From: Drosophila persimilis
Lineage: Eukaryota; Arthropoda; Insecta; Diptera; Drosophilidae
Direction: 5' to 3'
Assembly (NCBI RefSeq): GCF_003286085.1
Contig: NW_020825430.1
Location: forward strand, 62,001 to 126,000
Length of the DNA stretch: 64,000 bases
The position numbers and the translations under genes were made by a program. The notes below the pieces were generated by a model. That model saw only the letters and a list, made by a program, of their open reading frames with translations, had not been told where the DNA came from and did no database searches. Positions 10,641 to 21,447 of the stretch are shown here, piece by piece. Numbering within the stretch: the stretch's first letter is position 1; each line of letters opens with the position of its first letter.

Positions 10641-12320
10641 CGCTCGGTGCCTGACGCGTATCCGCTGCCACGGATTAACCACATTCTCGAGAGACTACGC
10701 CACGCTCGCTACATCTCCACGCTGGACCTCAAAAACGGATACTGACAGATCCCGGTTGCCAAGAGCAGCAGAGAGGCAACAGCATTTACCGTCCCCGGCA
10801 GAGGACTCTTCCATTGGAAGGTCATGCCTTTCGGCCTGCACTCAGCCCCAGCGACGTTCCAGCGAGCCTTGGACAGCGTCATCGGACCCACCATGGAGCC
10901 GTACGCGTTCGCGTATCTCGACGACATCATCGTCATCGGAGCCACACTAGAAGAACACATCGACCACCTTCGCGAGGTCTTCAGGAGGCTGCGAGAGGCG
11001 AACCTCCGACTAAACCGAAACAATTGCAGTTTCTTCAGGAAGAGTTTAGTCTACCGCGGCCATGTCATCAGCGAACAAGGCATCCACACGGACCCAGACA
11101 AGGTCAGCGCAGTCCAGAAACTAACACCGCTTACCACACTGAAAGAACTGCGACGCTGTATCGGGATGGCATCCTGGTACCGTGGTATCGCCACGGTGGT
11201 CCAGCCCATGACCAACCTGCTCAAAAAGGATCAAAAGTGGGAGTGGACAGACGAACAACATCAGGCATTCGAGACTCTCAAGGAAAGACTCACGCAAGCA
11301 CCAGTCCTGGCATGCCCCGACTTCGCCGAGCGATTCGTACTCCAAACGGACGCCAGTTCATATGAAGCATGGAGATCGACGGAGCAGAAAGATTCATCGC
11401 CTGCGCAAGCCGTCGACTACTCAAGGCAGAGGAAAACTACTCGGCCACCGAGAAAGAGTGCCTTGCTCCGATGCTTCCTGGAAGGATACCACTTCGATGT
11501 AACTTCGAAGTGGTTGAACTCCATCGAACTCCATCGAACTGCAGGACGCATCGCCCGCTGGGCCTTGGAGCTCCAGCAATATCGGTTTGACATCCACTAC
11601 CGTCGAGGAAGCCAGAACGTTGTGGCTGCAGCGAGTGGACGAGGACCGGGACCCCTGCCCCTGTCCCTGGCTGCAGAAACTCCGCAAACGGATACAGGAA
11701 CAGCCGGAGGGGCATCCGGAACTCATCTTCGAGAGCGACCAAATATACAAACGAGCCAGCAGCAGAACCAGCGAAGAAGATCCTATCAAATGGAAATTAT
11801 GTGTCCACAGGGACCACCGCCGACGCGTGCTAGAAGAGTGAATCGACAGCAGGACACCTCGGGATCAGGAAGACAGCGACACGAATAGCACAGAGGTACT
11901 ACTGGCCCGGACTGCACCGAGATATCGCCCGATATATCCGGCAGTGCGCCAAGTGCCAGCAGTAGTGCCAGCAGTCGTACTCGGCCGGGAACCTCGGTTG
12001 CCTGGAGCCTTGTACGAAGAGGCGACCCCAGGACTAGGCCAGTGAAGTGACAGAGATCCCAACCGACAAGGCCAAGCGACTCAAGGAAATCTTCGCCATC
12101 GTACAGGAAAATACCCAGCAGGCATCACAGACGCAGAGCAGGAACTACAACCTACGTCGACGCGAATGGAGACCCACGATCGGGACGCTCGTGATGCTAC
12201 GCCAACATCACCTGTCCAAAGCGGCGGACAACTTCGCTGCCAAACTGGCTCCCAAATATGAGGGGCCTTACAAAATAGTAAAATTTAGGCCCAGGGCACA
12301 CCAGTGGCACAGGTTCTAAC
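10641..12320 (+). pseudogene. pol: GC-rich Ty3/gypsy pol remnant: RT, RNase H and integrase C-terminus
   Basis: Begins inside RT (DAYPLPRINHIL, about 10655) and has an in-frame stop where a tryptophan is expected near 10744. Conserved blocks follow: VMPFGLHSAPATFQRALD (about 10820), the catalytic YLDDII (about 10914), and RNase H start RFVLQTDASSYEAW (about 11330). From about 11350 on, frame changes and deletions scatter the RNase H and early integrase. The integrase C-terminus is legible at 12047-12290 and ends with a GPY/F-type module (KYEGPYKIVKF). Codon use is much more GC-rich than in element A, so this is a different lineage (Osvaldo/Ulysses-like is a guess). The 5' end of the element is missing. 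Confidence 0.8.
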
Positions 12321-12890
12321 CAAACATGGTTTCTTCTTCCGAACGGCCCGATCCCGGACACCAGCTGGGACGACGGTTGGCACGCCCAATTGCAGGAGTG
12401 GGACGCGCAGGAGGAGGCGGCAGCCCCGGAAAGAAAGAAGAATCGCGATTGGCAGCCGCTGGACTACGCACCAATGGAGTGGCTATCGCCAGCTCCCACC
12501 GACCCCAACGCCCCGAACCCGGACTCGACGGGCTGCACGGCCCGAGAGGCCGAACCAGGAAACCCGAGTCGCCCAAAGGAGGACAGCGACCTGTCATTGG
12601 TTTTGGAAGAGGCAGAGGCGGGCGTACTGCTCACAGCGTTCGAGGAGATGCCCGAGCTGAACGGGTTGCAAGAGGAACAGGCATGGCCAATCGCCCCAGT
12701 CGCCTGGCGGGTAAGCACACCTGACTGCCGCATCCCGCAAAGCCTGCTGGAAGGCGCCAGCGCTCAGGCAAACGCGGCGCGGCACGGGCGCCGTCGGATC
12801 CGCAGCCTTGAATACCACGACGGCCAACGCTTCCGCGTATCCATCAGCGGAAATTTGGTGCGCATTTCACCGCGCCCCACCCCGAAGTAG
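12321..12890 (+). CDS. C-terminal pol extension or extra ORF of the GC-rich element, function unknown
   Basis: An open frame from about 12312 to the stop at 12888-12890, in a different frame from the integrase end just upstream. It has no clear ATG at its start and probably continued from pol before a frameshift. The protein is acidic and rich in Pro, Trp and Glu in its first half (DTSWDDGWHAQLQEWD) and ends in a basic segment with HGRRRIRSLEYHDGQRFRVSISGNLVRI. I recognise no domain. It lies between the GPY/F module and the polypurine tract, the place where some Ty3/gypsy elements carry a chromodomain or an extra 3' ORF; I see no chromodomain signature. Confidence 0.45.
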   Translation, partial: QTWFLLPNGPIPDTSWDDGWHAQLQEWDAQEEAAAPERKKNRDWQPLDYAPMEWLSPAPTDPNAPNPDSTGCTAREAEPGNPSRPKEDSDLSLVLEEAEAGVLLTAFEEMPELNGLQEEQAWPIAPVAWRVSTPDCRIPQSLLEGASAQANAARHGRRRIRSLEYHDGQRFRVSISGNLVRISPRPTPK

Positions 12891-12898
12891 GAAGGGAG

Positions 12899-13700
12899 TG
12901 TGAAGGCACAAGCCTCCACAAAACCTGACCACAAAACCATTCCCTGAAGGGACAGCCCCGGGGGGCTTATTATCTCATTTTATTACTACTACTATTACTA
13001 TTATAACAAAGACAACCATGAATCCTTAGTTTCCCCAATTAAAATAAGAAATAGGCTAAGAAAACCCCTAAAATAGTGAGGCCTTTTACTTATTAGCAGC
13101 GAAGAGACAACACGAAAGAGAGACGCCTACTACGGCCACGCAGCAAAGAGAGCCGACATGGAAGAGAAGGAAACGGAGAGAGTCGCCGATCGCTCTTACG
13201 CCCACGCAGCCAAAGCAAGAGAGAGAACGGCCAAACGCAAAGGAACAGCATGCAAGAGAGCGAAGCGGCAGAGAAGCCGCCGATCGCCCACGCAGCCGAG
13301 GGAGAGAGCCGACGGCGAACCATGAAAAACACCCCCGAGCCGAGGCCGAGTGCCGAAAGCTGCGCAGCCACGAAGCGGCAGAGAAGCTGCAAAAAAGAAA
13401 GGAGATCGGGAGTGATCTCCAAGTGCTGAACCAGAACGGTTGGGAAAAATAAACAGTGCCCCGACCCCGCGAGAAAAAAAAGACAAAAATATATATGTCG
13501 CGACCACCGTGACGAGGACCGGCCGCCGGATCCAAGGAAGGGAAAGCAAGGGTGAGCCACCTCACGTAAGGGAGCTCTGGGGGGGATAGATCGGTGCAGT
13601 AGGCAGGGTGTACGCACAGAACCAGAAGTTTCCCAAAATGTTTGTACATTTTTGTCGTTTATTCCCCCACAATAAAGACACCCACCTCAACCCACCGGTT
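12899..13700 (+). repeat. 3' LTR (approximate right end) of the GC-rich Ty3/gypsy element
   Basis: Starts TGTGAAGGCAC directly after the stop codon and a short purine tract GAAGGGAG. It contains long GA-rich stretches and an AATAAA near 13670. The right border is uncertain because no second copy is present; 13700-13926 has no recognisable content. Confidence 0.5.
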
Positions 13701-13926
13701 TCAGAACTTTCGCCCGTAGGAGTCCCTCAGCCCCTCCCCCTCTCTTCACTATTCCCTGGGGGCCCGGCGAAGTGGATGTGAGTCGTGGATCATGCGGCAT
13801 CTGCTAAGCTGGGCTCCCCTCTCCCCTACCCTTCCGACCCCTGACCCAAACCCCATCCTCCCGCCACGCATGACCCCCAACGCACGTCTCTACAGCTCCC
13901 CAAGCACGGGTTCACCCGCGGAAACG

Positions 13927-14020
13927 ATGGGGTCGGAAACGATTCCTTCTGGACGTTACACACATAAACTTTTACCACAAATCTAATATACCCCAATACT
14001 CATTTTGAGTATCGGGTATA
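13927..14020 (-). mobile_element. DINE-1/INE-1 fragment
   Basis: Reverse complement of the DINE-1 5' end: it runs from the GGGGTCGGAAACGATTCC block to ...GAGTATCGGGTATA. This conserved head is repeated at 15261, 15477, 16620, 33452 and 34194. Confidence 0.8.
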
Positions 14021-14140
14021 ATGACAACGACATTGTGCAAAACGGCAATGCACACAATAGAACTGCCATCCCCCTCAGCTGAGGCAGCCAGACGAAGATT
14101 GCTCTCCAAAAACAACATCAACATCAACAACATCAGAAAA
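14021..14140 (+). other. Exon-like open segment between two DINE-1 copies
   Basis: A 120-base open frame beginning ATGACAACGACATTGTGC and ending with AAC/ATC repeats. Its first 32 bases match 20885-20916 (two or fewer differences), where a gypsy LTR begins instead. It therefore looks like host or older repeat DNA carved up by insertions. The predicted peptide (MTTTLCKTAMHTIELPSPS then AEAARRRLLSK) is plausible as part of a low-complexity Drosophila exon, but no gene can be named. Confidence 0.35.
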
Positions 14141-15261
14141 CGAGGGGGAACGTTGTGAGTTGCTGCGGACACCGCAACTCTACAGTTATACCCGATACTA
14201 AGTCAGTATGGCTCTCCTCCGGCAGACGCCGCTAATATTAAACGACACGACAAAGAGTGCGTGCGAGAGAGACAGAAAATCAGTCTGAGCGTGACGTCGG
14301 GCGCTGCGTAGCCACTGCAAATTGATTTGTTCCTTTTGGCTATAAAAATGATCTGATCTGATCCAGATTCAGCAATCTTATAGATAAGGTCGTTATCTAT
14401 GATTCTGCGTTTTTAGTTTTCTCAAATATGCAATATTGTGGATGCAACAGATTTTCGTCCTTTGTGTGGGCGGAAGGGGGTGGGGCGAAATTTTGAGATA
14501 AAGGTTTTATAGTGAGATCTAACAGAAGTGCGGATACCAAATTTGGTTACTCTAGCTTTAATAGTCTCTGAGATTTGTGAATATCCCCAGATTTGCATCC
14601 TTTGCGGGTCGGAAGGGGGTGTGGCGAAATTTTGAAACAAACTCGTCTCGGTCCGATATATTAGGATTGTGGATACCAAATTTGGTTGCACTAGCGTTTA
14701 TAGTCTCTGAGATCTAGGCGCTAATGTTTTACTCTAAGCAAAGCCGCCTATGCTACGTGTGTGTTAGAGAGAGACAGGGCGAGAAAAAATGAAATTGTTT
14801 TCTTGATGCTGGCTATAATAATAATACGATCCAATTCAGATTCCGCAGTCTAAAAGATATCGTCATTCTCTACGATTCTGCGTTTTTGGTTTTCTCGTAT
14901 CTTTAAAATTGTGGATGCCACAGATTTTCGCCCTTTGTGGGGGCGGAAGTGGGCGGGGCAAAGTTTTGAAATATTTTTGTAGCAGTGACATATCACAGAA
15001 GTCTGGATCCAAAACATCGTTGCTCTAGCTCTTATAGTCTTTGAGAATTAGGCGCTGAAGGGGACGGACAGACGGACAGACGGACGGACGGACAGACGGA
15101 CAGACGGACAGACAGACATGGCTCAATCGACTCGGCTATTGATGCTGATCAAGAATATATATACTTTATGGGGTCGGAAACGATTCCTTCTGGACGTTAC
15201 ACACATACACTTTTACCACAAATCTAATATACCCCAATACTCATTTTGAGTATCGGGTATA
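14141..15261 (-). mobile_element. DINE-1 copy, left arm of a head-to-head pair
   Basis: About 1121 bp running from the 3' terminus (ACGAGGGGGAACG on this strand) to the 5' head at 15261. It includes the (GACGGACAGACG)n microsatellite at 15063-15117, typical of DINE-1. No protein is encoded; DINE-1 elements are non-autonomous Helentron relatives. It pairs with 15477-16598 as an inverted repeat of the same length. Confidence 0.85.
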
Positions 15262-15476
15262 AAAAACGGAGAAAATCCCTACTGCAGTCATCGACTGCGA
15301 TACAACCTCTGGCGCTTACGTATAATTTCGTATAAAATATGTTCTATGTAAATAATCAACCAATTTCTTTTCGGTTTTAGTTGCCGATCGTGTTCTGACA
15401 TGATAATTATAGTACGAGAACAAAGAATACAATAAGTATAGACAATGGAAGAGATTACTTGGAAGAGTATAATTTT
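15262..15476. other. 215-bp single-copy-like spacer S between DINE-1 arms
   Basis: Non-DINE sequence starting AAAAAACGGAGAAAATCCC and ending GGAAGAGTATAATTTT. It occurs once more, in the same orientation, at 33473-33690. No ORF or RNA gene is apparent. Confidence 0.6.
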
Positions 15477-16598
15477 TATACCCGATACTCAAAATGAGTA
15501 TTGGGGTATATTAGATTTGTGGTAAAAGTGGATGTGTGTAACGTCCAGAAGGAATCGTTTCCGACCCCATAAAGTATATATATTCTTGATCAGCATCAAT
15601 AGCCGAGTCGATTGAGCCATGTCTGTCTGTCCGTCTGTCCGTCTGTCCGTCCGTCCGTCTGTCCGTCTGTCCGTCCCCTTCAGCGCCTAATGCTCAAAGA
15701 CTATAAGAGCTAGAGCAACGATGTTTTGGATCCAGACTTCTGTGATATGTCACTGCTACAAAAATATTTCAAAACTTTGCCCCGCCCACTTCCGCCCCCA
15801 CAAAGGGCGAAAATCTGTGGCATCCACAATTTTAAAGATACGAGAAAACAAAAAACGCAGAATCGTAGAGAATGACCATATCTTTTAGACTGCAGAATCT
15901 GAATTGGATCGTATTACTATTATAGCCAGCATCAAGAAAACAATTTCATTTTTTCTCGCCCTGTCTCTCTCTAACACACAGGTAGCATAGGCGGCTTTGC
16001 TTAGAGTAAAACATTAGCGCCTAGATCTCAGAGACTATAAAAGCTAGAGCAACCAAATTTGGTATCCACATTCCTAATATATCAGACCGAGACGAGTTTG
16101 TTTCAAAATTTCGCCACACCCCCTTCCGCCCCCGCAAAGGATGCAAATCTGGGGATATTCACAAATCTCAAAGACTATTAACGCTAGAGTAACCAAATTT
16201 GGAATTCGCACTTCTCTTAGATCTCACTATAAAACGTGTATCTCAAAATTTCGCCCCACCCCCTTCCGCCCACACAAAGGACGAAAATCTGTTGCATCCA
16301 CAATATTGCAGATTCGAGAAAACTAAAAACGGGGAATCATAGATAACGACCATATCTATCAGATTGCTGAATCTGGATCAGATCAGATAATTTTTGTAGC
16401 CAAAAGGAACAAATCAATTTGCAGTGGCTATGCAGCGCGTGACATCACGCTCAGACTGATTTTCTGTCTCTCTCGCACGCACTCTTTGTCGTGTCGTTTA
16501 ATATTAGCGGCGTCTGCCGGAGGAAAGCCATACTGACTTAGTATCGGGTATAACTGTAGAGTTGCGGTGTCCGCAGCAACTCACAACGTTCCCCCTCG
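15477..16598 (+). mobile_element. DINE-1 copy, right arm of the head-to-head pair
   Basis: Starts TATACCCGATACTCAAAATG, has the (CTGTCCGT)n microsatellite near 15622-15677 and ends CAACGTTCCCCCTCGT. It mirrors 14141-15261 with scattered substitutions. Confidence 0.85.
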
Positions 16599-16619
16599 TT
16601 TTTTTTTGCATCTGTTTGC

Positions 16620-16836
16620 AAAATGAGTATTGGGGTATATTAGATTTTTGGTAAAAGTGTATGTGTGTAACGTCCAGAAGGAATCGTTTCCGACGCCATA
16701 AAGTATATATATTCTTGATCAGCATCAATAGCCGAGTCGATTGAGCCCTGTCTGTCTGTCCGTCTGTCCGTCCGTCCATCCGTCCGTCCGTCTGTCCGTC
16801 CTCTTCAGCGCCTAATGCTCAAAGACTATAAGAGCT
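16620..16836 (+). mobile_element. DINE-1 5' fragment at the outer edge of the left arm
   Basis: Begins AAATGAGTATTGGGG, contains the microsatellite and stops at CTATAAGAGCT, then passes into host-like DNA. The mirror copy is at 33236-33452. Confidence 0.8.
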
Positions 16837-16845
16837 GCTGGGGCG

Positions 16846-17061
16846 CTACAGACTGTAATCACAAATGGGAATATCAATAACCGGGCGAAAGGGCTGCACA
16901 CGAGTATGTCCACTTCCGGGCCGAGTCTTATGCCGACGCCTCCCTTGGCCCCCTTCGCACAGGTAGTCTTGACCCTGTTTACATATCGGGGCTTGCTCGG
17001 GTTGCCCGTGTGGCAAGGGATTGAAATCGGAGGCGTACCCCAACCAGCGCCCAAAAGAGCC
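16846..17061 (-). pseudogene. Host exon-like frame, left copy (1-base deletion)
   Basis: Mirror of 33010-33226. A 3' splice-site-like CCATTTTCAG precedes it on the minus strand. One base is missing in the GGTTGGGGATACG region (GGTTGGGGTACG here), so the frame is interrupted about 10 codons in, whereas the right-arm copy is open. After the lesion the remaining 65 codons are still open to the TAG at 16846. Confidence 0.5.
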
Positions 17062-17719
17062 CTGAAAATGGATGCTTCTACGGATTCTGGATCAGGTATA
17101 ATGGGTCGTGGATCGTGGATGATGACGCTTTTGTTGTGTTGTTTTGATCACTGATCACTGAATCAATAAGAGTACAGTGAATATTTAATGATTCATTTGT
17201 TGCCGCTTCTGGTGGATTCCGTGCCTCCGAAGTGCGTATGCGGGGGCCTGCAATTGGTGGCAACAAAGGCCCCACGGCTGCCACAATCGCTGCTGCAGCG
17301 GAAATGTTTTGCTGCTGCTGCATGCTCTCCTCCTCCGATTATTATTGAATAAATTGCAGAACAAATATGCAGCGAAATAAAAATAATAATAAATGCAATC
17401 ACGGGGATGAACGATGAGCAATTGGACTCCCGTCCAAACGGAACGGATCGTAATATGCATAAACGATATATCTGATCGACTGGAAACTCTTGTTTGAATT
17501 TGACTTTGAATTTCGAATATTTCGGCATATATTTTCATTGCGGCCAAAAACGGAGAGACGATTCCGTGCATTACGATTCTGGCATCAACGAAAATAGATG
17601 CCCAAATGGAAGTGCAAACATCTCTGAGGGGAGGAGTGGAGTGTCGGGCGTGTGGACGTTTGTCTTCTGTCAGTGTGTGATTGGATACTGCTTGCTGCTT
17701 TCTGCTCGATGGCTTCCCC
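17062..17719. other. Duplicated host intergenic or UTR sequence, left copy
   Basis: Downstream side of the minus-strand host gene. It holds an AT-rich stretch and several short overlapping frames on the minus strand, one starting with a CAG-repeat Met-Gln segment near 17323. None has a convincing splice structure. The mirror is 32352-33009. Confidence 0.5.
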
Positions 17720-18771
17720 CTAGATCACGAGGTGCAGGCGTATCTGGAACACCAGCTCCTCGACGGTCTTCTTCAGGAGCGCCGCCAAAGACAGGATGAA
17801 TCCCAGGAGGCTGAGGGAGAACAGCCAGGGAGTGGTCATGAGCACGGCAAAGAAGACGAGCGTCTCGTCGCCCCGGGCATTGGCCATGCGCCACAGCAAC
17901 TGGCGCTGGATGGTGCGCAGCTTGAACTTGCTGTTCCACAATCGGAGGCGCATCGAGCCGACGGTTTCGTTGACGACCACAGTCTTCTCGACCAGCCAGA
18001 ACACCGCGCAGCACAGCATCTGCATCACCAGCAGCACGACCTTGACCACAGCGGTCTCCAAGACGAGGTGGTACAAGGCCACCATGCGCTGACTGTGCTC
18101 CGGCTGCATTGTGGAGAGCACGACTGCGCCGAGGGACTCCAGCGGAGAGACCCTGGGGGAAGGGCCGTCGGAGAGCTCCTCCCACTCCGAGTCCGACTCG
18201 GTGCGCTCTATCGAGCTGAACTCGCTCTGGCCCTGACAGGAGCACGACTCCTCCTCTTGGTCCTCCTCGGTGGGCATCGAGTAGTCGCCCTCGTAGTCGC
18301 CGTCGTAGCGGCCGTCGGAGTACTCTTTGTGCGGGCCGTCGTAGTAGTCTCCGCGGCTGTCCGGAGAAGCGCCGCCTGTCCAGAGGGAGCTCAACACGGG
18401 CGGTGGTCCCATCGATGCCATCTGTGGCACAGCATTGAATCTGCAGGGGAGCCGGGGGTAAGTTATGTCCTAGGGGGAAGGGGAGTCTGAGCTGCTGCCG
18501 CTCACCCATCTGAATCACCCATCGGAGGGAAGGTGGGGGGGTGTGCGCGACCTATTGGACCCATTGGGCGCGAAAGCAGAAGACTAGTGTGGATTTGGCC
18601 TAGGAAGGGCATCGCATTGAGTCCATTCTTGTCGCCGGAACCTTCGGGGGGGACCTGCAGCTCCGGCTGCTGCTGCTGATGCTGGTCGGTAAAGTCGAAG
18701 GATCCCATGGATCCGAAAATACCCCGCGAAAGGGTGAATGGGGAACGTGGATTATTAATAGTTGGATTCAT
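17720..18771 (-). CDS. Two-exon host gene, predicted two-pass membrane protein, left copy
   Basis: Exon 1 is 18771-18506 (ATG at 18771), the intron 18505-18441 (65 bp, GTGAGC...CCCCTGCAG) and exon 2 18440-17720. The joined frame gives 328 residues. The N-terminus has a short Gln run and Pro-rich stretches. Residues about 115-175 are very acidic with repeated DY pairs. Two hydrophobic helices are likely membrane segments (about 214-239 and 283-311), with a basic loop between them (RLRLWNSKFKLRTIQRQ). I do not recognise the family; a small endomembrane or ER-shaping-type protein is a guess. The frame is fully open. The right-arm copy (31300-32351) differs at one residue noticed, Met/Leu near position 228. 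Confidence 0.72.
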
Positions 18772-18989
18772 CTTATTCCAGCACCTGTGAGGAAATATTC
18801 GTTCATGGGCTTTGTTTTGTATTTGTATTTTTATTTACTTTATGTTCCCTGTACTTTCGATATTTGTACTGAATGATTCCCAGAGCCAGTTCTGAACGGC
18901 TCCAAGTGATAGTTCAGGGCCCACTTCGATGTTGTGTTCCTAACAGATTCTCCCTTCTTTTCAGGTCTCCCCACCCCACCCCACAACGC

Positions 18990-19822
18990 CGCAAAAATAT
19001 TTCAAAACTTCGCGCCGCCCACTTCCGCCCCACAAAGAACGAAAATCTGTGGCATCCACGTTTTTAAAGATACGATAAAACCAAAAAAGGGAGAATCGTA
19101 GAGGATGTTTATATGTTCTAGAATGTAAAATCTCAACCAGATCGTATAATTATTATAGCCAGAATCAAGAATACAATTTTATTTTTCCTCGCTCTGTCTC
19201 TCTCAAAAACACAGGTTTCATGGTCGGTTTTGCCAGTTGCAAAATATGAGTTCAAGGATCTCAGAACCTATAAGAGCCAGAGCAACCAAATTTGGTATCC
19301 ATACTCCTGTGATATCGGACCTTGACTGTTTCGTGTCCAAATTTCGGCACACCCCCTTCCGCCCCCGCAAAGGACGAAAATCCACAAATCTCAGAGACTA
19401 TTATCGCTAGAGTAACAAAATTTGGTATCCGCACTTCTGTTAGATCTCACTATAAAACCTATATTTCAGAATTTCTCCCCACCCCCTTCCGCACCCACAA
19501 AGGACGAAAATCTGTTATATTCACAATATTGCACATTCGAGAAAACTAAAAACGCAGAATCATAGATAGTGACCATATCTATCAGATCGCTGAATCTGGA
19601 TCAGATCGGATCATTTTTGTAGCCAAAAGCAAGAAATCAATTTGCAGTGGCTACGCAGCGCCCGACGTCACGCTCTGACTGATTTTCTGTCTCTCTCGCA
19701 CGCACTCTTTGTCGTGTCGTTTAATATTAGCGGCCTCTGCCGGAGGAGAGCCATACTGACTAAGTATCGGGTATAAATGTAGAGTTGCGGTGTCCGCAGC
19801 AACTCACAACGTTCCCCCTCGT
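18990..19822 (+). mobile_element. DINE-1 3' part at the inner edge of the left arm
   Basis: Starts AAAAATATTTCAAAACTTCG and ends TTCCCCCTCGT, lacking the 5' head. It contains repeated CCACCCCCTTCCGCCC blocks. It lies about 220 bases upstream of the host gene's ATG. The mirror is 30249-31082. Confidence 0.82.
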
Positions 19823-20224
19823 TTTAAATTTGGTTGTTGCGGGGAGGCGGAATCTCTTCACGAACTCTCGCCATTTTGCTGCTACTTGTCATGAGAATTG
19901 GAAAAAACATTGAAACAAAGAAAGGATCTGCCACCACTAATGGTAATAATTGCACATTGGCTATCATTAAGCAATGATCAGAATTATAGAACAAATTGTC
20001 TACATCCATGTTTAGCTAAACTTTAGTTTTCTCCGTTTTTTTCTTACTCACTCATATTAAAACCAAAAACCAAAAAAAAACACAAACTAACGAGAGAAAA
20101 CTGTGTAAAGAGTTAGAAAGTGCCAATAAATACATTAAACACAAACACACACACACACAAGAGACTTTTCAATTAAAAACAACAAGCAGGCAGCAAATCG
20201 CCAACACACAAACTAACAACAACC
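19823..20224. other. Unique segment between the DINE-1 end and a candidate exon
   Basis: No gene seen. The last 150 bases are A-rich with an ACACACACAC run and look like a 5' UTR leading to the ATG at 20225. Confidence 0.4.
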
Positions 20225-20671
20225 ATGACGAAGGGAATGGCCAGACGGGGGTCAAACAGATGCCACAGCGACGGCGGCAGACCGGCCCGCAGAGGGGCCC
20301 TAGCGGCAGCAGCAGGAGCCATCTACACCAACACCAACTCCGCCAATAGCAGCAGCAGCAGCAGAGCACTCGGCGCAGACGCCAACACCAACGTCAACGC
20401 CAATGCAGAGCGCCGACGCCACAGCGACGGCGGCTGCAGCCAATACAATGATAACAGCAATCGTGAGTACCGAGCCATCGCTGATGTATCCACGGCCACA
20501 GCCAAGAGCCAAACACAAAGGGAAATGCTGAAAAGACGCCGCTCTCACGGCCACTTTTCCCGCCTCTCGCGAATACCCACACATTCTTATTGCCTCCTCC
20601 CCACCCTGCATACGAAACAAGTAAACCAACTGAGAGAGTCGAAAGGGGGAAACGACAAAGAGACGGACTAA
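20225..20671 (+). other. Candidate host first exon, low-complexity protein
   Basis: A 148-codon frame from an ATG in good Drosophila context (AACAACAACCATG). The first part is Arg/Ser/Ala-rich with an RRxHSDGG motif repeated twice (NRCHSDGG, RRHSDGG), plus TNTNSANSSSSS and NTNVNANA low-complexity stretches. A GTGAGT donor-like sequence at 20463 could end the exon after about 79 codons. Codons are GC-rich compared with nearby transposons. I cannot name it; the arms' DINE-1 border and a gypsy insertion at 20917 would separate it from any further exons. Confidence 0.35.
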
Positions 20672-20821
20672 CAGTGAAGAGTCTGCAGAACAAGAGGCCT
20701 CGAAACATACCTGCCTTCATACCTACATATAGACGATACTTCAGCCCGAGCGGAAAAAGCAGCGAACGGATCGAACATTACAATCGAACCTGGTTCGAGT
20801 TTGAGCTTGAACGCCCCTCTC

Positions 20822-20916
20822 ATGACGAAAGCCCTGGCAGCAAACACAAACGCAAACACACATGCAAACACAACCGCAAATAAAATGACAACGACATTGT
20901 GTAAAACGGCAATGCA
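20822..20916 (+). other. Exon-like segment cut by the element C LTR
   Basis: An open stretch beginning ATGACGAAAGCCCTGGC with ACACAAACGCAAAC repeats (Asn/Thr/Ala-rich). It ends at TGCA (20913-20916), where the minus-strand LTR starts. The last 32 bases recur at 14021-14052, followed there by sequence that keeps the same frame open. Confidence 0.35.
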
Positions 20917-21447
20917 AATTAAATAACTGCGGTAGCGGATTGCGTTTTTAAAAAGTTTTTATTTTACTTCTAACTTCACAGATATAGATTTAAGTAGAGG
21001 GTCACAAAGGATTCCGGACAAAGGGTTTGCGCGATCTTAATTTTTAGCTCGACTTTGCGGTGTCGCTTTTGGATCAAGACTGGCTTGAACTTTCTGATCT
21101 TTGCATCGTTGATCCCTTTCGGGAATAGTTTTTCTATAAACATTTCAATTGATTTCGCCATCCCGAGTATTGGATTTCGTCATCCAAAGAGAGAACTGTA
21201 AAAGGCTTAAAGTGCAGGATCTGCAGAAAGCCGGGAGTGAGATTGTTTATGAGAAGCCGGGTGTGGGCAAACATTGGTTTTCCATTTAGGCGAGTGTCAA
21301 AGATTGGGATTGCGGCGGGAGCCCTTGAGATTGTACATCTTAGAAATCAATTAGGCGGAGGCCCAAGATTGAAATTGTTTTCGATTTGGAAAGCCAAAGA
21401 TTGTTTACAACTCGTATAAGAGCTCAATAGAATTGGGTACGGTAACT
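20917..21447 (-). repeat. 3' LTR of element C
   Basis: 531 bp on the minus strand, with AATT at 20917 and AGTTACC (one change from AGTTAAC) at 21447, next to the polypurine tract GGGGGG. The flanking TGCA at 20913-20916 is the usual target of this family. The partner LTR is missing. Confidence 0.9.

Larger units (their letters stand above)
16600..19822. repeat. Left arm of a 3.2-kb inverted duplication
   Basis: This segment is the reverse complement of 30249-33472, with few differences over its whole length (coordinates sum to 50071 or 50072). It includes a DINE-1 piece at each end, a host exon-like frame, and a two-exon host gene. Both outer borders fall at DINE-1 termini. Confidence 0.93.

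Noticed and set aside
10636..10950. Frame of 104 codons at the start of the GC-rich remnant as a separate gene
   Set aside because: The RT protein is read in another frame of the same DNA, and this frame has no motif.
13086..13649. Three overlapping minus-strand frames with Ser/Leu/Phe-rich proteins
   Set aside because: They are produced by the GA-rich LTR-like sequence read backward and have no motif or start context.
15063..15117. GACGGACAGACG repeats as a CRISPR-like or functional array
   Set aside because: A simple microsatellite internal to DINE-1, recurring with each copy; no spacer structure.
17681..18490. Long open frame of 269 codons opposite the left host gene (and at 31581-32390 opposite the right one)
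   Set aside because: It lies antisense to exon 2 and its intron, has Leu/His/Arg-rich composition typical of the complement of GC-rich coding DNA, and has no splice or domain support.
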